DNA from: Desulforhopalus sp.
Lineage (GTDB): Bacteria; Desulfobacterota; Desulfobulbia; Desulfobulbales; Desulfocapsaceae
Length of the DNA: 64,000 nt
Direction of reading: 5' to 3'
Assembly: GCA_030247675.1 (NCBI GenBank)
Contig: JAOTRX010000011.1
Span: forward strand, 62,001 to 126,000
A program made the translations under genes and the position numbers. Below the pieces are notes generated by a model. It ran no database searches. It was not told the DNA's origin and was given only the letters and a program-made list of their open reading frames with translations. Shown one piece after another: positions 16,978 to 26,344 of the stretch (positions are counted from its first letter, which is position 1; every line of letters begins with the position of its first letter).

Positions 16978-19056
16978 ATGGTAGCCCCTAAAGAACTATC
17001 CGATGTGCGTAATATAGGCATAATGGCCCATATTGACGCAGGAAAAACAACAACTACAGAGAGAATTCTCTTTTATACTGGTCGTTCCTATAAATTAGGT
17101 GAGGTCCATGATGGTACAGCTGTCATGGATTGGATGGAGCAGGAGCAGGAACGTGGAATAACGATTACATCAGCGGCCACAACCTGTTACTGGAACGATA
17201 AGAAAATAAATATAATTGATACCCCTGGACATGTTGATTTCACTATTGAGGTGGAAAGGTCCTTGAGGGTTCTTGATGGTGCTGTGGCTGTTTTTTGCGC
17301 CGTTGGAGGTGTTGAGCCTCAGTCTGAAACGGTGTGGCGGCAAGCGGATAAGTATAATATTCCGCGTATTGCCTTTATCAATAAGATGGACCGTGTTGGC
17401 GCAAATTTTGATAGATGCTGCCAGATGATCGCCAAGAGGCTAGGGGCAAATCCCGTGCCTGTTCAAATTCCTATTGGTAAAGAGGCACAGTTTGAGGGGG
17501 TTGTTGACCTTATTGAAGAGAAAATGCTTGTTTTTGACGAGCACTCTCTTGGCCAGGAAATTGTCGTAAAAGAAATTACTGGCGAACACACAGAAAAATT
17601 CACGGCCGCACGTTTGATGCTCCTGGAGAAGTTGGCCGACTTCGATGAGGGCATCATGGAAAAATATCTAGATGAGAAGCCTATATCTGCACAAGAGATA
17701 TATGGTGCTCTACGAAAAGCGACAATATCATTGAATATTGTTCCGGTATTGTGCGGTAGCGCGTTCAAGAATAAAGGTGTGCAACCACTCCTTGATGCGG
17801 TTGTGAGTTATCTGCCTTCGCCTCTTGATGTGAAAAGCGTTGTTGGCATTAATGATGCTGGTGAACAAGTCAGCCGGAAAACTGATGCAAAGGAAAAGCT
17901 TGTTGCTTTAGTTTTTAAGCTCATGAGTGATTCTTTTGTCGAGACTCTTGCTTTTGTCCGAGTGTATTCAGGTAAGTTGACTGTTGGTGACAAGGTATTT
18001 AATCCTATAAAACTAAAGCAAGAAAAAATATCCAAGCTCATGAAGTTGCACGCCAATAAGCGTGAAGAAGTGCAAGAAATACGAGCGGGTGATATTGGTG
18101 CAATTGTTGGGTTAAAGTTTACTACCACGGGTGATACACTCTGCGAAAAAGGCGATCATATTGTTCTTGAAAGTATGGACTTTCCTGAGCCAGTGATTGG
18201 GGTGGCAATTGAGCCGAAGAGCAAGGCCGAAGAAAGCAAACTCTTTGATACCCTGGCAAAAATTGCTCTAGAAGATCCATCGTTTACAGTATCTAGTGAT
18301 AATGACACAGGTCAGACGATTATCTCTGGGATGGGAGAATTGCACCTTGAAATAATCGTCGATAGATTGCTGAACGACTTTAAAGTGGCAGCTAATGTTG
18401 GGAAACCGCAAGTTGCCTATAAAGAAACAATTTCGATACCACAACGAAGCGAAGCAAAGTTTGATCAATTGACAGGTGCAAAGGGTCAGTACGGGCACGT
18501 GATCATAGAGGTTGGGCCAGTAGATAGGGGTTCAGGAATCTCGTTTTTTAGCACAGTAGATAAGGATGTGATACCTGATCAGTTTCTGAACTCCATTAAG
18601 AAAGGAATAATTGATAGTTTAGATTCAGGCCCGTTGATAGGATATCCTCTTACAGACATCAATGTGACCCTGGTAGGCGGTTCCTACCATGAAGATGAGT
18701 CGACAGAAATGGCTTTTGGTGTTGCTGGCGCAATGGCGATACGGAGAGCTACTGCTGAGGCAGAACCTAAATTACTTGAACCAATCATGGATTTAGAAAT
18801 TACAACCCCTGAGGAGTACATCGGGGACGTAATTGCTGATTTAAATGGAAAAAGAGGAAAGGTGGTAGGTGTGACTTCTGAAGGTCACTTGCAAACCGTG
18901 AAGGCGCATGCTCCTCTGGCGGAATTATTTGGGTATTCTACGTCGATACGATCAGCAACCCAGGGAAGAGCAAGTTACACAATGCAATTTTTGCAGTATG
19001 ACGTAGTACCCGCTAATAAAGCTGAGGCAATAGTTAAAAAAATTAGAGGAATCTGA
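16978..19056 (+). CDS. fusA: Elongation factor G
   Basis: EF-G (692 aa) is the GTPase that drives translocation and, with RRF, ribosome recycling. G motifs are AHIDAGKTTTTERIL (about residues 17-31), RGITI, DTPGHVDF and NKMD. Domain IV has GSYHEDESTEMAF. Length and location, between rpsG and tuf, mark it as the str-operon type of EF-G. The upstream site is weak (no clear GGAGG within 12 bp). The start chosen gives the usual N-terminus. Confidence 0.98.
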   Translation: MVAPKELSDVRNIGIMAHIDAGKTTTTERILFYTGRSYKLGEVHDGTAVMDWMEQEQERGITITSAATTCYWNDKKINIIDTPGHVDFTIEVERSLRVLDGAVAVFCAVGGVEPQSETVWRQADKYNIPRIAFINKMDRVGANFDRCCQMIAKRLGANPVPVQIPIGKEAQFEGVVDLIEEKMLVFDEHSLGQEIVVKEITGEHTEKFTAARLMLLEKLADFDEGIMEKYLDEKPISAQEIYGALRKATISLNIVPVLCGSAFKNKGVQPLLDAVVSYLPSPLDVKSVVGINDAGEQVSRKTDAKEKLVALVFKLMSDSFVETLAFVRVYSGKLTVGDKVFNPIKLKQEKISKLMKLHANKREEVQEIRAGDIGAIVGLKFTTTGDTLCEKGDHIVLESMDFPEPVIGVAIEPKSKAEESKLFDTLAKIALEDPSFTVSSDNDTGQTIISGMGELHLEIIVDRLLNDFKVAANVGKPQVAYKETISIPQRSEAKFDQLTGAKGQYGHVIIEVGPVDRGSGISFFSTVDKDVIPDQFLNSIKKGIIDSLDSGPLIGYPLTDINVTLVGGSYHEDESTEMAFGVAGAMAIRRATAEAEPKLLEPIMDLEITTPEEYIGDVIADLNGKRGKVVGVTSEGHLQTVKAHAPLAELFGYSTSIRSATQGRASYTMQFLQYDVVPANKAEAIVKKIRGI

Positions 19057-19081
19057 GCGTAAAGTATATTGAGGAATAAAA

Positions 19082-20272
19082 ATGTCGAAGAAAAAATTTG
19101 AAAGGACAAAACCGCACGTCAATGTAGGTACGGTAGGGCATATTGATCATGGCAAGACCACTTTGACTGCAGCAATTACACGTGTTTTATCATTAAAAGG
19201 TCAGGCTACGTTCACCGATTTTTCCGAGATAGATAAGGCACCGGAGGAAAAAGAGCGAGGCATTACCATTGCTACCGCTCATGTCGAATACGAGACTGTG
19301 AATCGGCATTACGCTCATGTGGATTGTCCAGGGCACGCTGACTACATTAAGAATATGATCACCGGTGCAGCGCAAATGGACGGTGCGATCCTGGTGGTTG
19401 CGGCAACTGACGGTGCAATGCCACAGACCAGAGAGCATATTTTGCTTGCACGTCAAGTTGGTGTTCCTGCGATTGTTGTGTTCCTCAATAAATGTGACAT
19501 GGTTGATGATGAGGAGCTTATTGAATTGGTAGAGATGGAGCTTCGTGAGCTTCTTGATAAGTATGAGTTTCCTGGCGATGATGTGCCATTTGTTAAAGGT
19601 TCTGCTTTGAAGGCTTTGGAGAATCCTGAAGACGCAGAATCTGCGAAATGCATTTGGGATCTTATGGATGCCATTGATTCCTATATACCTGAACCAAAGC
19701 GCGATGTTGATCAGCCATTTTTGATGCCTGTTGAAGATGTATTTTCGATATCAGGACGAGGTACAGTTGCCACAGGGAGAATCGAGAGGGGAGTGATTCA
19801 TGTTGGAGATGAGGTGGAGATAATCGGCATTCGTCCGACCGCCAAGACAACATGTACCGGAGTGGAGATGTTCCGGAAACTTCTTGACGAGGGTCAGGCA
19901 GGCGACAATATTGGCGCGTTGCTACGTGGTATCAAGCGTGAGGAAATTGAAAGGGGCCAGGTTTTGGCTGCTCCGAAATCAATCACACCGCACACGAAGT
20001 TCAAATCAGAGTGCTATATTTTGAGTAAGGAAGAGGGTGGTCGGCATACACCGTTTTTCAATGGCTATCGTCCGCAGTTTTATTTTAGAACGACAGATGT
20101 AACGGCGGTTGTCAGTCTTGAGGCGGGAGTTGAGATGGTTATGCCTGGCGACAACATTACCGCGTCGGTAGAACTCATCACCCCGATCGCGATGGATGTA
20201 GGATTGCGTTTTGCCATTCGAGAAGGCGGGCGTACTGTTGGTGCTGGCGTTATTAGTGAAATTATCGCTTAA
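19082..20272 (+). CDS. tuf: Elongation factor Tu, copy 2
   Basis: This copy is identical to the EF-Tu gene at 2323 over its full coding length, except for the last base of the stop codon (TAA versus TAG). Similarity stops abruptly 3 bp before the ATG and at the stop. It has GAGGA as ribosome-binding site and follows fusA by 25 bp in the str operon, as tufA does in E. coli. Two identical copies give high EF-Tu supply and keep each other uniform by gene conversion. Confidence 0.99.
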   Translation: MSKKKFERTKPHVNVGTVGHIDHGKTTLTAAITRVLSLKGQATFTDFSEIDKAPEEKERGITIATAHVEYETVNRHYAHVDCPGHADYIKNMITGAAQMDGAILVVAATDGAMPQTREHILLARQVGVPAIVVFLNKCDMVDDEELIELVEMELRELLDKYEFPGDDVPFVKGSALKALENPEDAESAKCIWDLMDAIDSYIPEPKRDVDQPFLMPVEDVFSISGRGTVATGRIERGVIHVGDEVEIIGIRPTAKTTCTGVEMFRKLLDEGQAGDNIGALLRGIKREEIERGQVLAAPKSITPHTKFKSECYILSKEEGGRHTPFFNGYRPQFYFRTTDVTAVVSLEAGVEMVMPGDNITASVELITPIAMDVGLRFAIREGGRTVGAGVISEIIA

Positions 20273-20281
20273 GGGGTTGTA

Positions 20282-20596
20282 ATGATACCTACAGAGAAAA
20301 TTAGAATTCGCCTTAAGGCGTACGATCACAAGCTGCTCGATCAATCTACGACCGAGATTGTTGACACTGCAAGAAGAACTGGATCCGCTGTTGCAGGACC
20401 AATTCCTTTGCCGACTACTATTAATAAGTTTTGTGTTCTTAGGTCTCCTCATGTTGATAAGAAATCTAGAGAACATTTTGAAATGAGGACCCATCGTCGG
20501 TTATTAGACATCTTAGAGCCAACTCAGCAAACTATTGACTTGCTGATGAAACTTGAGTTGTCTGCTGGCGTCGATGTTGAAATCAAATTGCCCTAA
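20282..20596 (+). CDS. rpsJ: 30S ribosomal protein S10
   Basis: S10 (104 aa) is a head protein of the 30S subunit and, with NusB, an antitermination factor. It shows IRIRLKAYDHKLLDQST, GPIPLPT and the REHFEMRTHRRLLDI loop. It starts only 9 bp after tuf, joining the str and S10 operons with no room for the long S10 leader of enterobacteria, so L4 control of that type is unlikely here. Confidence 0.98.
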   Translation: MIPTEKIRIRLKAYDHKLLDQSTTEIVDTARRTGSAVAGPIPLPTTINKFCVLRSPHVDKKSREHFEMRTHRRLLDILEPTQQTIDLLMKLELSAGVDVEIKLP

Positions 20597-20635
20597 AGGC
20601 AATTCTAAAAGTTAATTGAAGCATCGGGTAATGTT

Positions 20636-21268
20636 ATGCCAAAGTCAATGGGTTTACTAGGAAAGAAGATTGGAATGACCCGGGTGTACAGTGAACTTGG
20701 AGAAGCAGTTCCGGTCACTGTTATTGAGGCCGGACCTTGTAAGGTTCTTCAGGTCAAAACCGACTCCACTGATGGGTATGGTGCTATTCAGGTGGGTTTC
20801 GCCGAGAAAAAGGCATCTAGAGTTAATAAGCCAATGGCAGGCCATTTTACTAAGTCGGGATCTACTGGGTATTATTTTGTTCGTGAGTTCAGGGTGATGG
20901 ATCCGACTCTGTTTGAAGTTGGGCAAGTCATCTCTCTCGGCACTGTTCTAAAAGTAGGTGATAAAGTTGACGTGCAGGGTACCAGCAAAGGAAGAGGCTT
21001 TCAGGGTGTAATAAAACGTCATGGTTTTAGTGGTGGCGGGTCTGGGCATGGCTCGATGTTTCATAGAGCCCCTGGATCTATTGGGTGTAGTGCTTACCCT
21101 TCTCGTGTTATTAAAGGGAAAAAACTACCAGGCAGAATGGGCAATGACAGTGTTTTGAGAAAGAATGTTGTTGTGGTAGATGTGCGAGACGATGAAAATG
21201 TTGTTCTTCTGAAAGGACCACTGCCTGGAGCGAAAAACGGCCTGTTAAAGATTTTTACCAAACAATAA
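20636..21268 (+). CDS. rplC: 50S ribosomal protein L3
   Basis: L3 (210 aa) is an early assembly protein whose loop reaches the peptidyl transferase centre. It begins MGLLGKKIGMTRVY and carries the loop GHGSMFHRAPGSIGCSAYPSRVIKGKKLPGRMGN, which includes the site where E. coli L3 is methylated at a Gln (a different residue here). Start ATG is at 20636. It sits between rpsJ and rplD. Confidence 0.98.
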   Translation: MPKSMGLLGKKIGMTRVYSELGEAVPVTVIEAGPCKVLQVKTDSTDGYGAIQVGFAEKKASRVNKPMAGHFTKSGSTGYYFVREFRVMDPTLFEVGQVISLGTVLKVGDKVDVQGTSKGRGFQGVIKRHGFSGGGSGHGSMFHRAPGSIGCSAYPSRVIKGKKLPGRMGNDSVLRKNVVVVDVRDDENVVLLKGPLPGAKNGLLKIFTKQ

Positions 21269-21301
21269 ATTTTCGGTCTAAACAGGTTCGAGGAGATAAT
21301 T

Positions 21302-21925
21302 ATGTCAACTGTAAATATTGTTAACACGAAAAATGAAAGTGTTGGCGAGATCGAGCTGAACGACGAAGTCTTTAATCGAGAAGTAAAAGAATACGTCCTT
21401 CATGAAGTAGTGCGTATGCAGCGAGCTGGTCGTAGATCTGGCAATGCGTGCACAAAAACCAGAGTTGAAGTTAGTGGTGGCGGAAGAAAACCTTGGCGCC
21501 AGAAAGGGACCGGTAGGGCAAGATCTGGAAGCAATACATCTCCTGTCTGGCGTGGCGGTGGTGTTGCATTTGGTCCGAAACCAAGGGATTACAGCTTCAA
21601 ACTAAACCGTAAGGTCAAAAAGCAAGCTGTTGCCATGGCTCTCAGCGCTCGCTTTCAGGAAGGTAATCTTATTGTTGTAAACGATTTTTTAATGGAACGA
21701 ATTAAGACAAAAGATTTTGTGAGTATCATGAATGTCCTAAATGTTCCGAATGGACTTATTGTTATGGACAACGCCTCTGAGAATTTAAGCAAATCGTCGA
21801 ATAACGTAAATGGATTTAAAGTGCTTTCATCCGAAGGGCTCAATGTCTATGATATTCTGTTGCATAAAAAGCTTATACTGGTTCAACCAGTAATTGAGAG
21901 CCTTGAGAAGAGGTTTGCATCATGA
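21302..21925 (+). CDS. rplD: 50S ribosomal protein L4
   Basis: L4 (207 aa) lines the peptide exit tunnel. The tunnel loop RKPWRQKGTGRARSG is at about residues 61-76, followed by WRGGGVAFGPKPRDYSFKLNRK. The gene has an AGGAG site and ends in an ATGA overlap with rplW, so the two are translationally coupled. Confidence 0.98.
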   Translation: MSTVNIVNTKNESVGEIELNDEVFNREVKEYVLHEVVRMQRAGRRSGNACTKTRVEVSGGGRKPWRQKGTGRARSGSNTSPVWRGGGVAFGPKPRDYSFKLNRKVKKQAVAMALSARFQEGNLIVVNDFLMERIKTKDFVSIMNVLNVPNGLIVMDNASENLSKSSNNVNGFKVLSSEGLNVYDILLHKKLILVQPVIESLEKRFAS

Positions 21926-22209
21926 AATACATTCATAGCGTTTTAAAAGGCCCCTGCCTCACCGAGAAAGCTGCTTTGTTACAAGAAAAGGATGAGAAAG
22001 TCATTTTCAAGATTCATCCTAAAGCTAATAAAATCGAAATTAAAATGGCAGTTGAAAAAATGTTTAACGTCAAGGTTAAGGACGTTAAGACCGCCAAAAT
22101 TCATGGAAAGAAGAAAAGGGTTGGAAAAACAGTCGGCTTTACTAATGATTGGAAGAAGGCCTATGTTACCTTGTCAGAAGGAAAAATTAACTTTGCTGAT
22201 GAATTATAA
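21922..22209 (+). CDS. rplW: 50S ribosomal protein L23
   Basis: L23 (95 aa) surrounds the exit tunnel and docks trigger factor and SRP. It shows the family features GPCLTEKAALL and the basic loop KIHGKKKRVGKTVGFTNDWKKAYVTL. Its ATG overlaps the rplD stop. An 84 bp spacer follows before rplB. Confidence 0.97.
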   Translation: MKYIHSVLKGPCLTEKAALLQEKDEKVIFKIHPKANKIEIKMAVEKMFNVKVKDVKTAKIHGKKKRVGKTVGFTNDWKKAYVTLSEGKINFADEL

Positions 22210-22293
22210 TTGATCAAAGTAAAAAAATTCGATCATCACCTTCTGTCTGTGTGATTCTATCTATTATATTATTGATGGAGCGATTGGGAAATC

Positions 22294-23115
22294 ATGGCTA
22301 TTAAAGTGTACAAACCAACATCAGCTGGTAAGAGACAGCATGTGTCGGCAAAAAATCCGGATCTGGCAAAAAGTGGACCTGAAAAAAGTCTAGTATGTAA
22401 TTTGGTAAAAACCGGCGGAAGAAATAACTACGGAAGAATAACTTCTCGTCATATTGGTGGCGGGCATAAACGAAAATATCGTCTGATTGATTTCAAACGT
22501 AATAAGACCGACATTGATGCTAAGGTTGTGTCAATTGAGTATGATCCAAATCGTTCTGCTAATATCGCGTTGTTGAACTATGTTGATGGTGAGAAAAGAT
22601 ATATTTTGTCGCCAGATGGGATTGCTATTGGAGATACGGTTGTCGCGGGTGATAACGTAGATATTCAGCCGGGGAACTGTCTTCCTTTGATCAATATTCC
22701 TCTAGGTACAATTATTCATAATATAGAAATGAAAATTGGAAAAGGGGCCCAACTGGTTCGCAGTGCCGGAGTTGGTGCGCAGCTGATGGCAAAAGAAGGC
22801 GGTTTTGTCCTCGTAAGATTGCCCTCCGGAGAAGTTAGGAAATTTAATAATAATTGCAGAGCCTGTGTCGGCCAAGTCGGTAATAGAGAGCACGAAAGCC
22901 AAAAGCTTGGAAAGGCTGGCAGAAGCCGATGGCAGGGTCATAGGCCTCATGTTCGTGGTGTTGCTATGAATCCTGTCGATCATCCAATGGGTGGTGGTGA
23001 AGGTAAAAGCTCTGGTGGCCGACATCCATGCAGTCCTTGGGGTATACCAAGCAAAGGATATAAAACCAGGAAAAACAAAACTTCTGACACAATGATTGTC
23101 AAGAAGAGATCATAA
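22294..23115 (+). CDS. rplB: 50S ribosomal protein L2
   Basis: L2 (273 aa) is essential for subunit joining and peptidyl transfer. It has the RNA-binding middle part with GGHKRKYRLIDFKRNK and the C-terminal MNPVDHPMGGGEGK segment that contains the conserved His near the catalytic centre. The length equals that of E. coli L2. It is followed by rpsS after 17 bp. Confidence 0.99.
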   Translation: MAIKVYKPTSAGKRQHVSAKNPDLAKSGPEKSLVCNLVKTGGRNNYGRITSRHIGGGHKRKYRLIDFKRNKTDIDAKVVSIEYDPNRSANIALLNYVDGEKRYILSPDGIAIGDTVVAGDNVDIQPGNCLPLINIPLGTIIHNIEMKIGKGAQLVRSAGVGAQLMAKEGGFVLVRLPSGEVRKFNNNCRACVGQVGNREHESQKLGKAGRSRWQGHRPHVRGVAMNPVDHPMGGGEGKSSGGRHPCSPWGIPSKGYKTRKNKTSDTMIVKKRS

Positions 23116-23132
23116 AGAACAAGGAGTTACGT

Positions 23133-23408
23133 ATGTCACGTTCAGTTAAGAAAGGTCCCTTTGTTGACGATCATTTATATAAAAAGGTAATTGAAGCTGC
23201 CGAAAGTGGTTCTCGAAAGGTTATTAAGACCTGGTCTAGGCGCTCCGATATTGGCCCAGAAATGGTTGGATTAACCTTTGCTGTACATAACGGAAAGAAA
23301 TTCGTTCCCGTTTTTGTCACAGAGAATATGGTAGGACATAAACTTGGAGAATTCTCTCCAACAAGAACCTTTTATGGCCATGCCGCAGATAAAAAAGGGA
23401 AAAAATAA
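23133..23408 (+). CDS. rpsS: 30S ribosomal protein S19
   Basis: S19 (91 aa) lies in the 30S head next to S13. It begins MSRSVKKGPFVDDHL and has TWSRRSDIGPEMVG and the C-terminal GHKLGEFSPTRTFYGHAADKK. An AAGGAG site is 7 bp before the ATG. Confidence 0.98.
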   Translation: MSRSVKKGPFVDDHLYKKVIEAAESGSRKVIKTWSRRSDIGPEMVGLTFAVHNGKKFVPVFVTENMVGHKLGEFSPTRTFYGHAADKKGKK

Positions 23409-23455
23409 AGCAATATTATAGTTTTATTGCAGGTCTCTCATTAGGGGTAGAATCT

Positions 23456-23788
23456 ATGGAAGCAAAAGCCGTAGGAAAATATATTAGAATTTCTCCACAA
23501 AAAGCTAGGCTGGTCGCTGATGTGGTGAGAGGAATGGGCGTTGATCAAGCAATAACTACGCTCCGTTTCATGCCTAAAAAGGGTGCGGGAATAATTAAAA
23601 AAGTCTTGGAGTCTGCGGTTGCCAATGCTACACAAGATGAGCAGGCCGATGTTGATAATTTGTTTGTCAAAGAGATTGTAATTGATGGCGGACCCTCTCT
23701 TAAAAGGATTAGTCCAAGGGCGCAGGGTAGAGCTACTGGTATTATCAAAAGGACAAGTCATATAACTGTTGTCTTAGATGAGAATTGA
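23456..23788 (+). CDS. rplV: 50S ribosomal protein L22
   Basis: L22 (110 aa) contacts all 23S rRNA domains and its hairpin reaches the exit tunnel. It begins with the ISPQKARLVADVVRG helix and ends with the tunnel hairpin SLKRISPRAQGRATGIIKRTSHI. It lies between rpsS and rpsC. Confidence 0.98.
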   Translation: MEAKAVGKYIRISPQKARLVADVVRGMGVDQAITTLRFMPKKGAGIIKKVLESAVANATQDEQADVDNLFVKEIVIDGGPSLKRISPRAQGRATGIIKRTSHITVVLDEN

Positions 23789-23862
23789 GGTTTTTACCTT
23801 AATAAATGCCTGTACTCTATTTTTAAACTTTTAATGAACAATGGAATTGTTGGAGGTCTGTT

Positions 23863-24513
23863 TTGGGGCAGAAGGTTAATCCACAAGGACTAAGGTTGAA
23901 TATTACCCGGACATGGGATTCGATCTGGTATGCAGATAAAGAGTATTCTACTTATCTGATAGAAGACCAAAAGGTCAAAAAATTTCTTAAAAAGCGTCTT
24001 CAGCATGCCGGGCTATCAAAAGTTAACATTGAACGCACTGGAGACCAAGTGCGTGTAAAGCTGTTTACTGCAAGACCAGGAATAGTGATAGGCAAAAAAG
24101 GTGCTGAAATTGAGATTTTAAAAAAAGAACTTGAAAAGTTAATCTCACGTAAGGTCTCGCTCGATATCCAAGAGGTAAGAAGACCTGAGGCAGATGCACA
24201 ACTTGTAGCCGAAAACATCGCTCAACAACTTGTAAGGCGGGTGGCTTTTAGGAGAGCAATGAAAAAAGCGGTGAGCTCAGCATTGCGATTCGGAGTTCAA
24301 GGTATAAAGATTTCATGCTCTGGCAGATTAGGTGGTGCCGAAATGTCGAGATGTGAATGGGTAAGGGAAGGAAGAGTACCTCTTCATACCCTTCGAGCCG
24401 ATGTAGATTATGCCCTTGCAGAAGCAAACACGACCTATGGCATTATTGGTGTCAAGGTGTGGATTTTCAATGGTGAAATTTTGAGCGATCAGGATCGTGG
24501 CTCCGTACAGTAA
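23863..24513 (+). CDS. rpsC: 30S ribosomal protein S3
   Basis: S3 (216 aa) forms part of the mRNA entry channel. The N-terminus GQKVNPQGLRLNITRTWDS, the KH-domain motif VIGKKGAEIE and the C-terminal GGAEMSRCEW and LRADVDYALAEA segments are canonical. I use the TTG at 23863, which has TTGGAGG upstream and gives the family N-terminus. No ATG is suitable. Confidence 0.98.
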   Translation: MGQKVNPQGLRLNITRTWDSIWYADKEYSTYLIEDQKVKKFLKKRLQHAGLSKVNIERTGDQVRVKLFTARPGIVIGKKGAEIEILKKELEKLISRKVSLDIQEVRRPEADAQLVAENIAQQLVRRVAFRRAMKKAVSSALRFGVQGIKISCSGRLGGAEMSRCEWVREGRVPLHTLRADVDYALAEANTTYGIIGVKVWIFNGEILSDQDRGSVQ

Positions 24514-24557
24514 AGACACTGTTAATGGAAATTCCATATAAATTTCTGGAGTAGAAG

Positions 24558-24974
24558 ATGTTAAGCCCAAAGAAAGTTAAACATAGAAAGGTTTTTAAAG
24601 GCAGGTCCAGGGGAGTCGCCTACCGCGGGTCGTCTATAGCCTTTGGAGAGTTTGCCTTAAAAGCGACCGTATGCGGAAAAATGACTGCTCAGCAAATTGA
24701 AGCCGCGCGTATTACGATTAATAGAACTATGAAGCGTGGTGGAAAAGTTTGGATACGGGTTTTCCCCGATAAACCAATAACAAAAAAGGCTGCAGAAACG
24801 CGTATGGGAAAAGGAAAAGGTACCCCAGAATTGTGGGTCGCGGTTATTAAGCCTGGGATGATTTTATATGAGATAGCTGGAGTAACTGAAGAACTTGCCA
24901 TTGAGGCTCTTGCGTTAGCTGGGAACAAATTGCCATTTCCGACCAAAGTTATTACCAAGGTGAACACATTATGA
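24558..24974 (+). CDS. rplP: 50S ribosomal protein L16
   Basis: L16 (138 aa) binds near the A-site tRNA elbow. It begins MLSPKKVKHRKVFKGRSRG and holds RGGKVWIRVFPDKPITKKAAETRMGKGKG. Its stop overlaps the rpmC start (ATGA), which couples their translation. Confidence 0.98.
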   Translation: MLSPKKVKHRKVFKGRSRGVAYRGSSIAFGEFALKATVCGKMTAQQIEAARITINRTMKRGGKVWIRVFPDKPITKKAAETRMGKGKGTPELWVAVIKPGMILYEIAGVTEELAIEALALAGNKLPFPTKVITKVNTL

Positions 24975-25159
24975 AATCTGGAGAAATTCGGAAGATGTCT
25001 GCTGAGGATCTAACGAAAGCCTTAAAGGAACTGCGAGATGAATTGGGGAACCTTTCTTTCAAGCATCGTATTAGGCCTTTAGAAGATACCTCCAAACTAA
25101 AGAAAATTAGAAAAGACATTGCGAGAATCTCGACTATCGAGAAGCAATCTGCAAGATGA
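24971..25159 (+). CDS. rpmC: 50S ribosomal protein L29
   Basis: L29 (62 aa) is a two-helix protein near the tunnel exit. The ELRDELGNLSFKHR segment and the C-terminal LKKIRKDIARISTI helix fit the family. It starts inside the rplP stop and is followed by rpsQ at 67 bp. Confidence 0.95.
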   Translation: MKSGEIRKMSAEDLTKALKELRDELGNLSFKHRIRPLEDTSKLKKIRKDIARISTIEKQSAR

Positions 25160-25226
25160 TTGCAAGTATTTTAAATATGAACGTATATAGTCAGATTCTA
25201 AATTAAAACCACTAATTGACTAAACT

Positions 25227-25487
25227 ATGAGTGATCTAAATACAACTAGAAAGACAAGAACGGGTTCTGTAATAAGCAACAGAATGGAAAAAAGCGTTGT
25301 CGTTCGGGTAGAGCGAAAAGTTAGACATAAACTCTATGGAAAGTTTATGAAAACTAGCGTTAAATACCTGGCAGATGATCCGCAAAATGCTTGTAATATT
25401 GGCGACGTCGTACTCATAGAAGAGTGTCGCCCACTAAGCAAAAGAAAGAGGTGGCGGGTAAAGACTATACTGGAACAAGCAGGATAG
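25227..25487 (+). CDS. rpsQ: 30S ribosomal protein S17
   Basis: S17 (86 aa) is an OB-fold protein that binds early to 16S rRNA. It has TRTGSVISNRMEKSVVVRVERK and the closing RPLSKRKRWRVKTILEQA. The ATG lacks a strong Shine-Dalgarno sequence, but the start agrees with the family. Confidence 0.96.
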   Translation: MSDLNTTRKTRTGSVISNRMEKSVVVRVERKVRHKLYGKFMKTSVKYLADDPQNACNIGDVVLIEECRPLSKRKRWRVKTILEQAG

Positions 25488-25549
25488 GTTTGCGAATACT
25501 TAAGACTGCCCACTTTTTATATGTTTAGGAAGAGATATCAGGTGAAATT

Positions 25550-25918
25550 ATGATTCAAACAGAGACAGTGCTTAATGTGGCTGATAATTCCGGAGCTAAA
25601 AAGGTACTCTGTATTAGAGTTCTTGGTGGTACCGGTAAAAGATATGCAACTATTGGAGATGTAATAGTTGTAACTGTGAAGGAAGCGATTCCCAACGCAA
25701 AGGTAAAGAAAGGTGACGTCATGAAAGCCGTCATTGTTCGAACTAAAAAAGAAATAAAACGGGCTGATGACACTTGGGTAAGGTTTGATGACAACGCTGC
25801 TGTTATGCTTGCTTCCTCTGGCGAACCAGTAGGGACACGTATTTTCGGGCCAGTCGCAAGAGAGTTAAGAAATCAGGGTTTTATGAAAATCATCTCTTTA
25901 GCGCCTGAGGCACTTTAG
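25550..25918 (+). CDS. rplN: 50S ribosomal protein L14
   Basis: L14 (122 aa, the usual length) joins bridges B5 and B8 to the small subunit. It begins MIQTETVLNVADNSGAKKV and has GDVIVVTVKEAIP and the C-terminal VARELRNQGFMKIISLAPE. It is followed by rplX. Confidence 0.98.
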   Translation: MIQTETVLNVADNSGAKKVLCIRVLGGTGKRYATIGDVIVVTVKEAIPNAKVKKGDVMKAVIVRTKKEIKRADDTWVRFDDNAAVMLASSGEPVGTRIFGPVARELRNQGFMKIISLAPEAL

Positions 25919-25971
25919 CCATCCTGTGTCCCCGCATGGGATTTTGAAAAATGATTGAAGAAGGTATATCA

Positions 25972-26316
25972 ATGAGACAGGGCAAAACATACCTGAAAAA
26001 AAATGATCAGGTGGAAGTCATAACAGGAAAAGATAAGGGTCGGGTTGGCAAGGTTCTCAAAGTCTTGAAAGATGAAGATAAGGCTTTGGTAGAGCGGATA
26101 AATATGATCAAGAAGCACACCAAACCTCGAGAGATGAACCAGCAAGGGCAGATTGTCGAGAAAGAAGCGCTTATTCATGTTTCCAACCTTCAGCTTATCT
26201 GTCCTGAATGTACTAAAACAGGTCGAATCGGAAAGAAAATTCTTGACGACGGTACAAAGATTAGATGTTGCAAAAATTGTGGTGCCACAATCGAAAGCAA
26301 AAGCAAGGCAAAGTAG
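25972..26316 (+). CDS. rplX: 50S ribosomal protein L24
   Basis: L24 (114 aa) starts 50S assembly. The KOW core VEVITGKDKGRVGKVLKV is near residues 15-32, and a C-terminal four-cysteine cluster, CPEC (about 76-79) and CCKNC (about 97-101), suggests the zinc-binding form. An ATG at 25951 is in frame, but the ATG at 25972 has a GAAGAAGG site at a fitting distance and gives the standard MRQGKTYLKKND start, so I prefer it. Confidence 0.95.
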   Translation: MRQGKTYLKKNDQVEVITGKDKGRVGKVLKVLKDEDKALVERINMIKKHTKPREMNQQGQIVEKEALIHVSNLQLICPECTKTGRIGKKILDDGTKIRCCKNCGATIESKSKAK

Positions 26317-26344
26317 GTAAAAAGGATACGTTAGGAGTATATAA

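Noticed and set aside
25951..25971. Upstream ATG as the start of rplX
   Set aside because: It is in frame, but the second ATG has a better ribosome-binding site and the conserved N-terminus.
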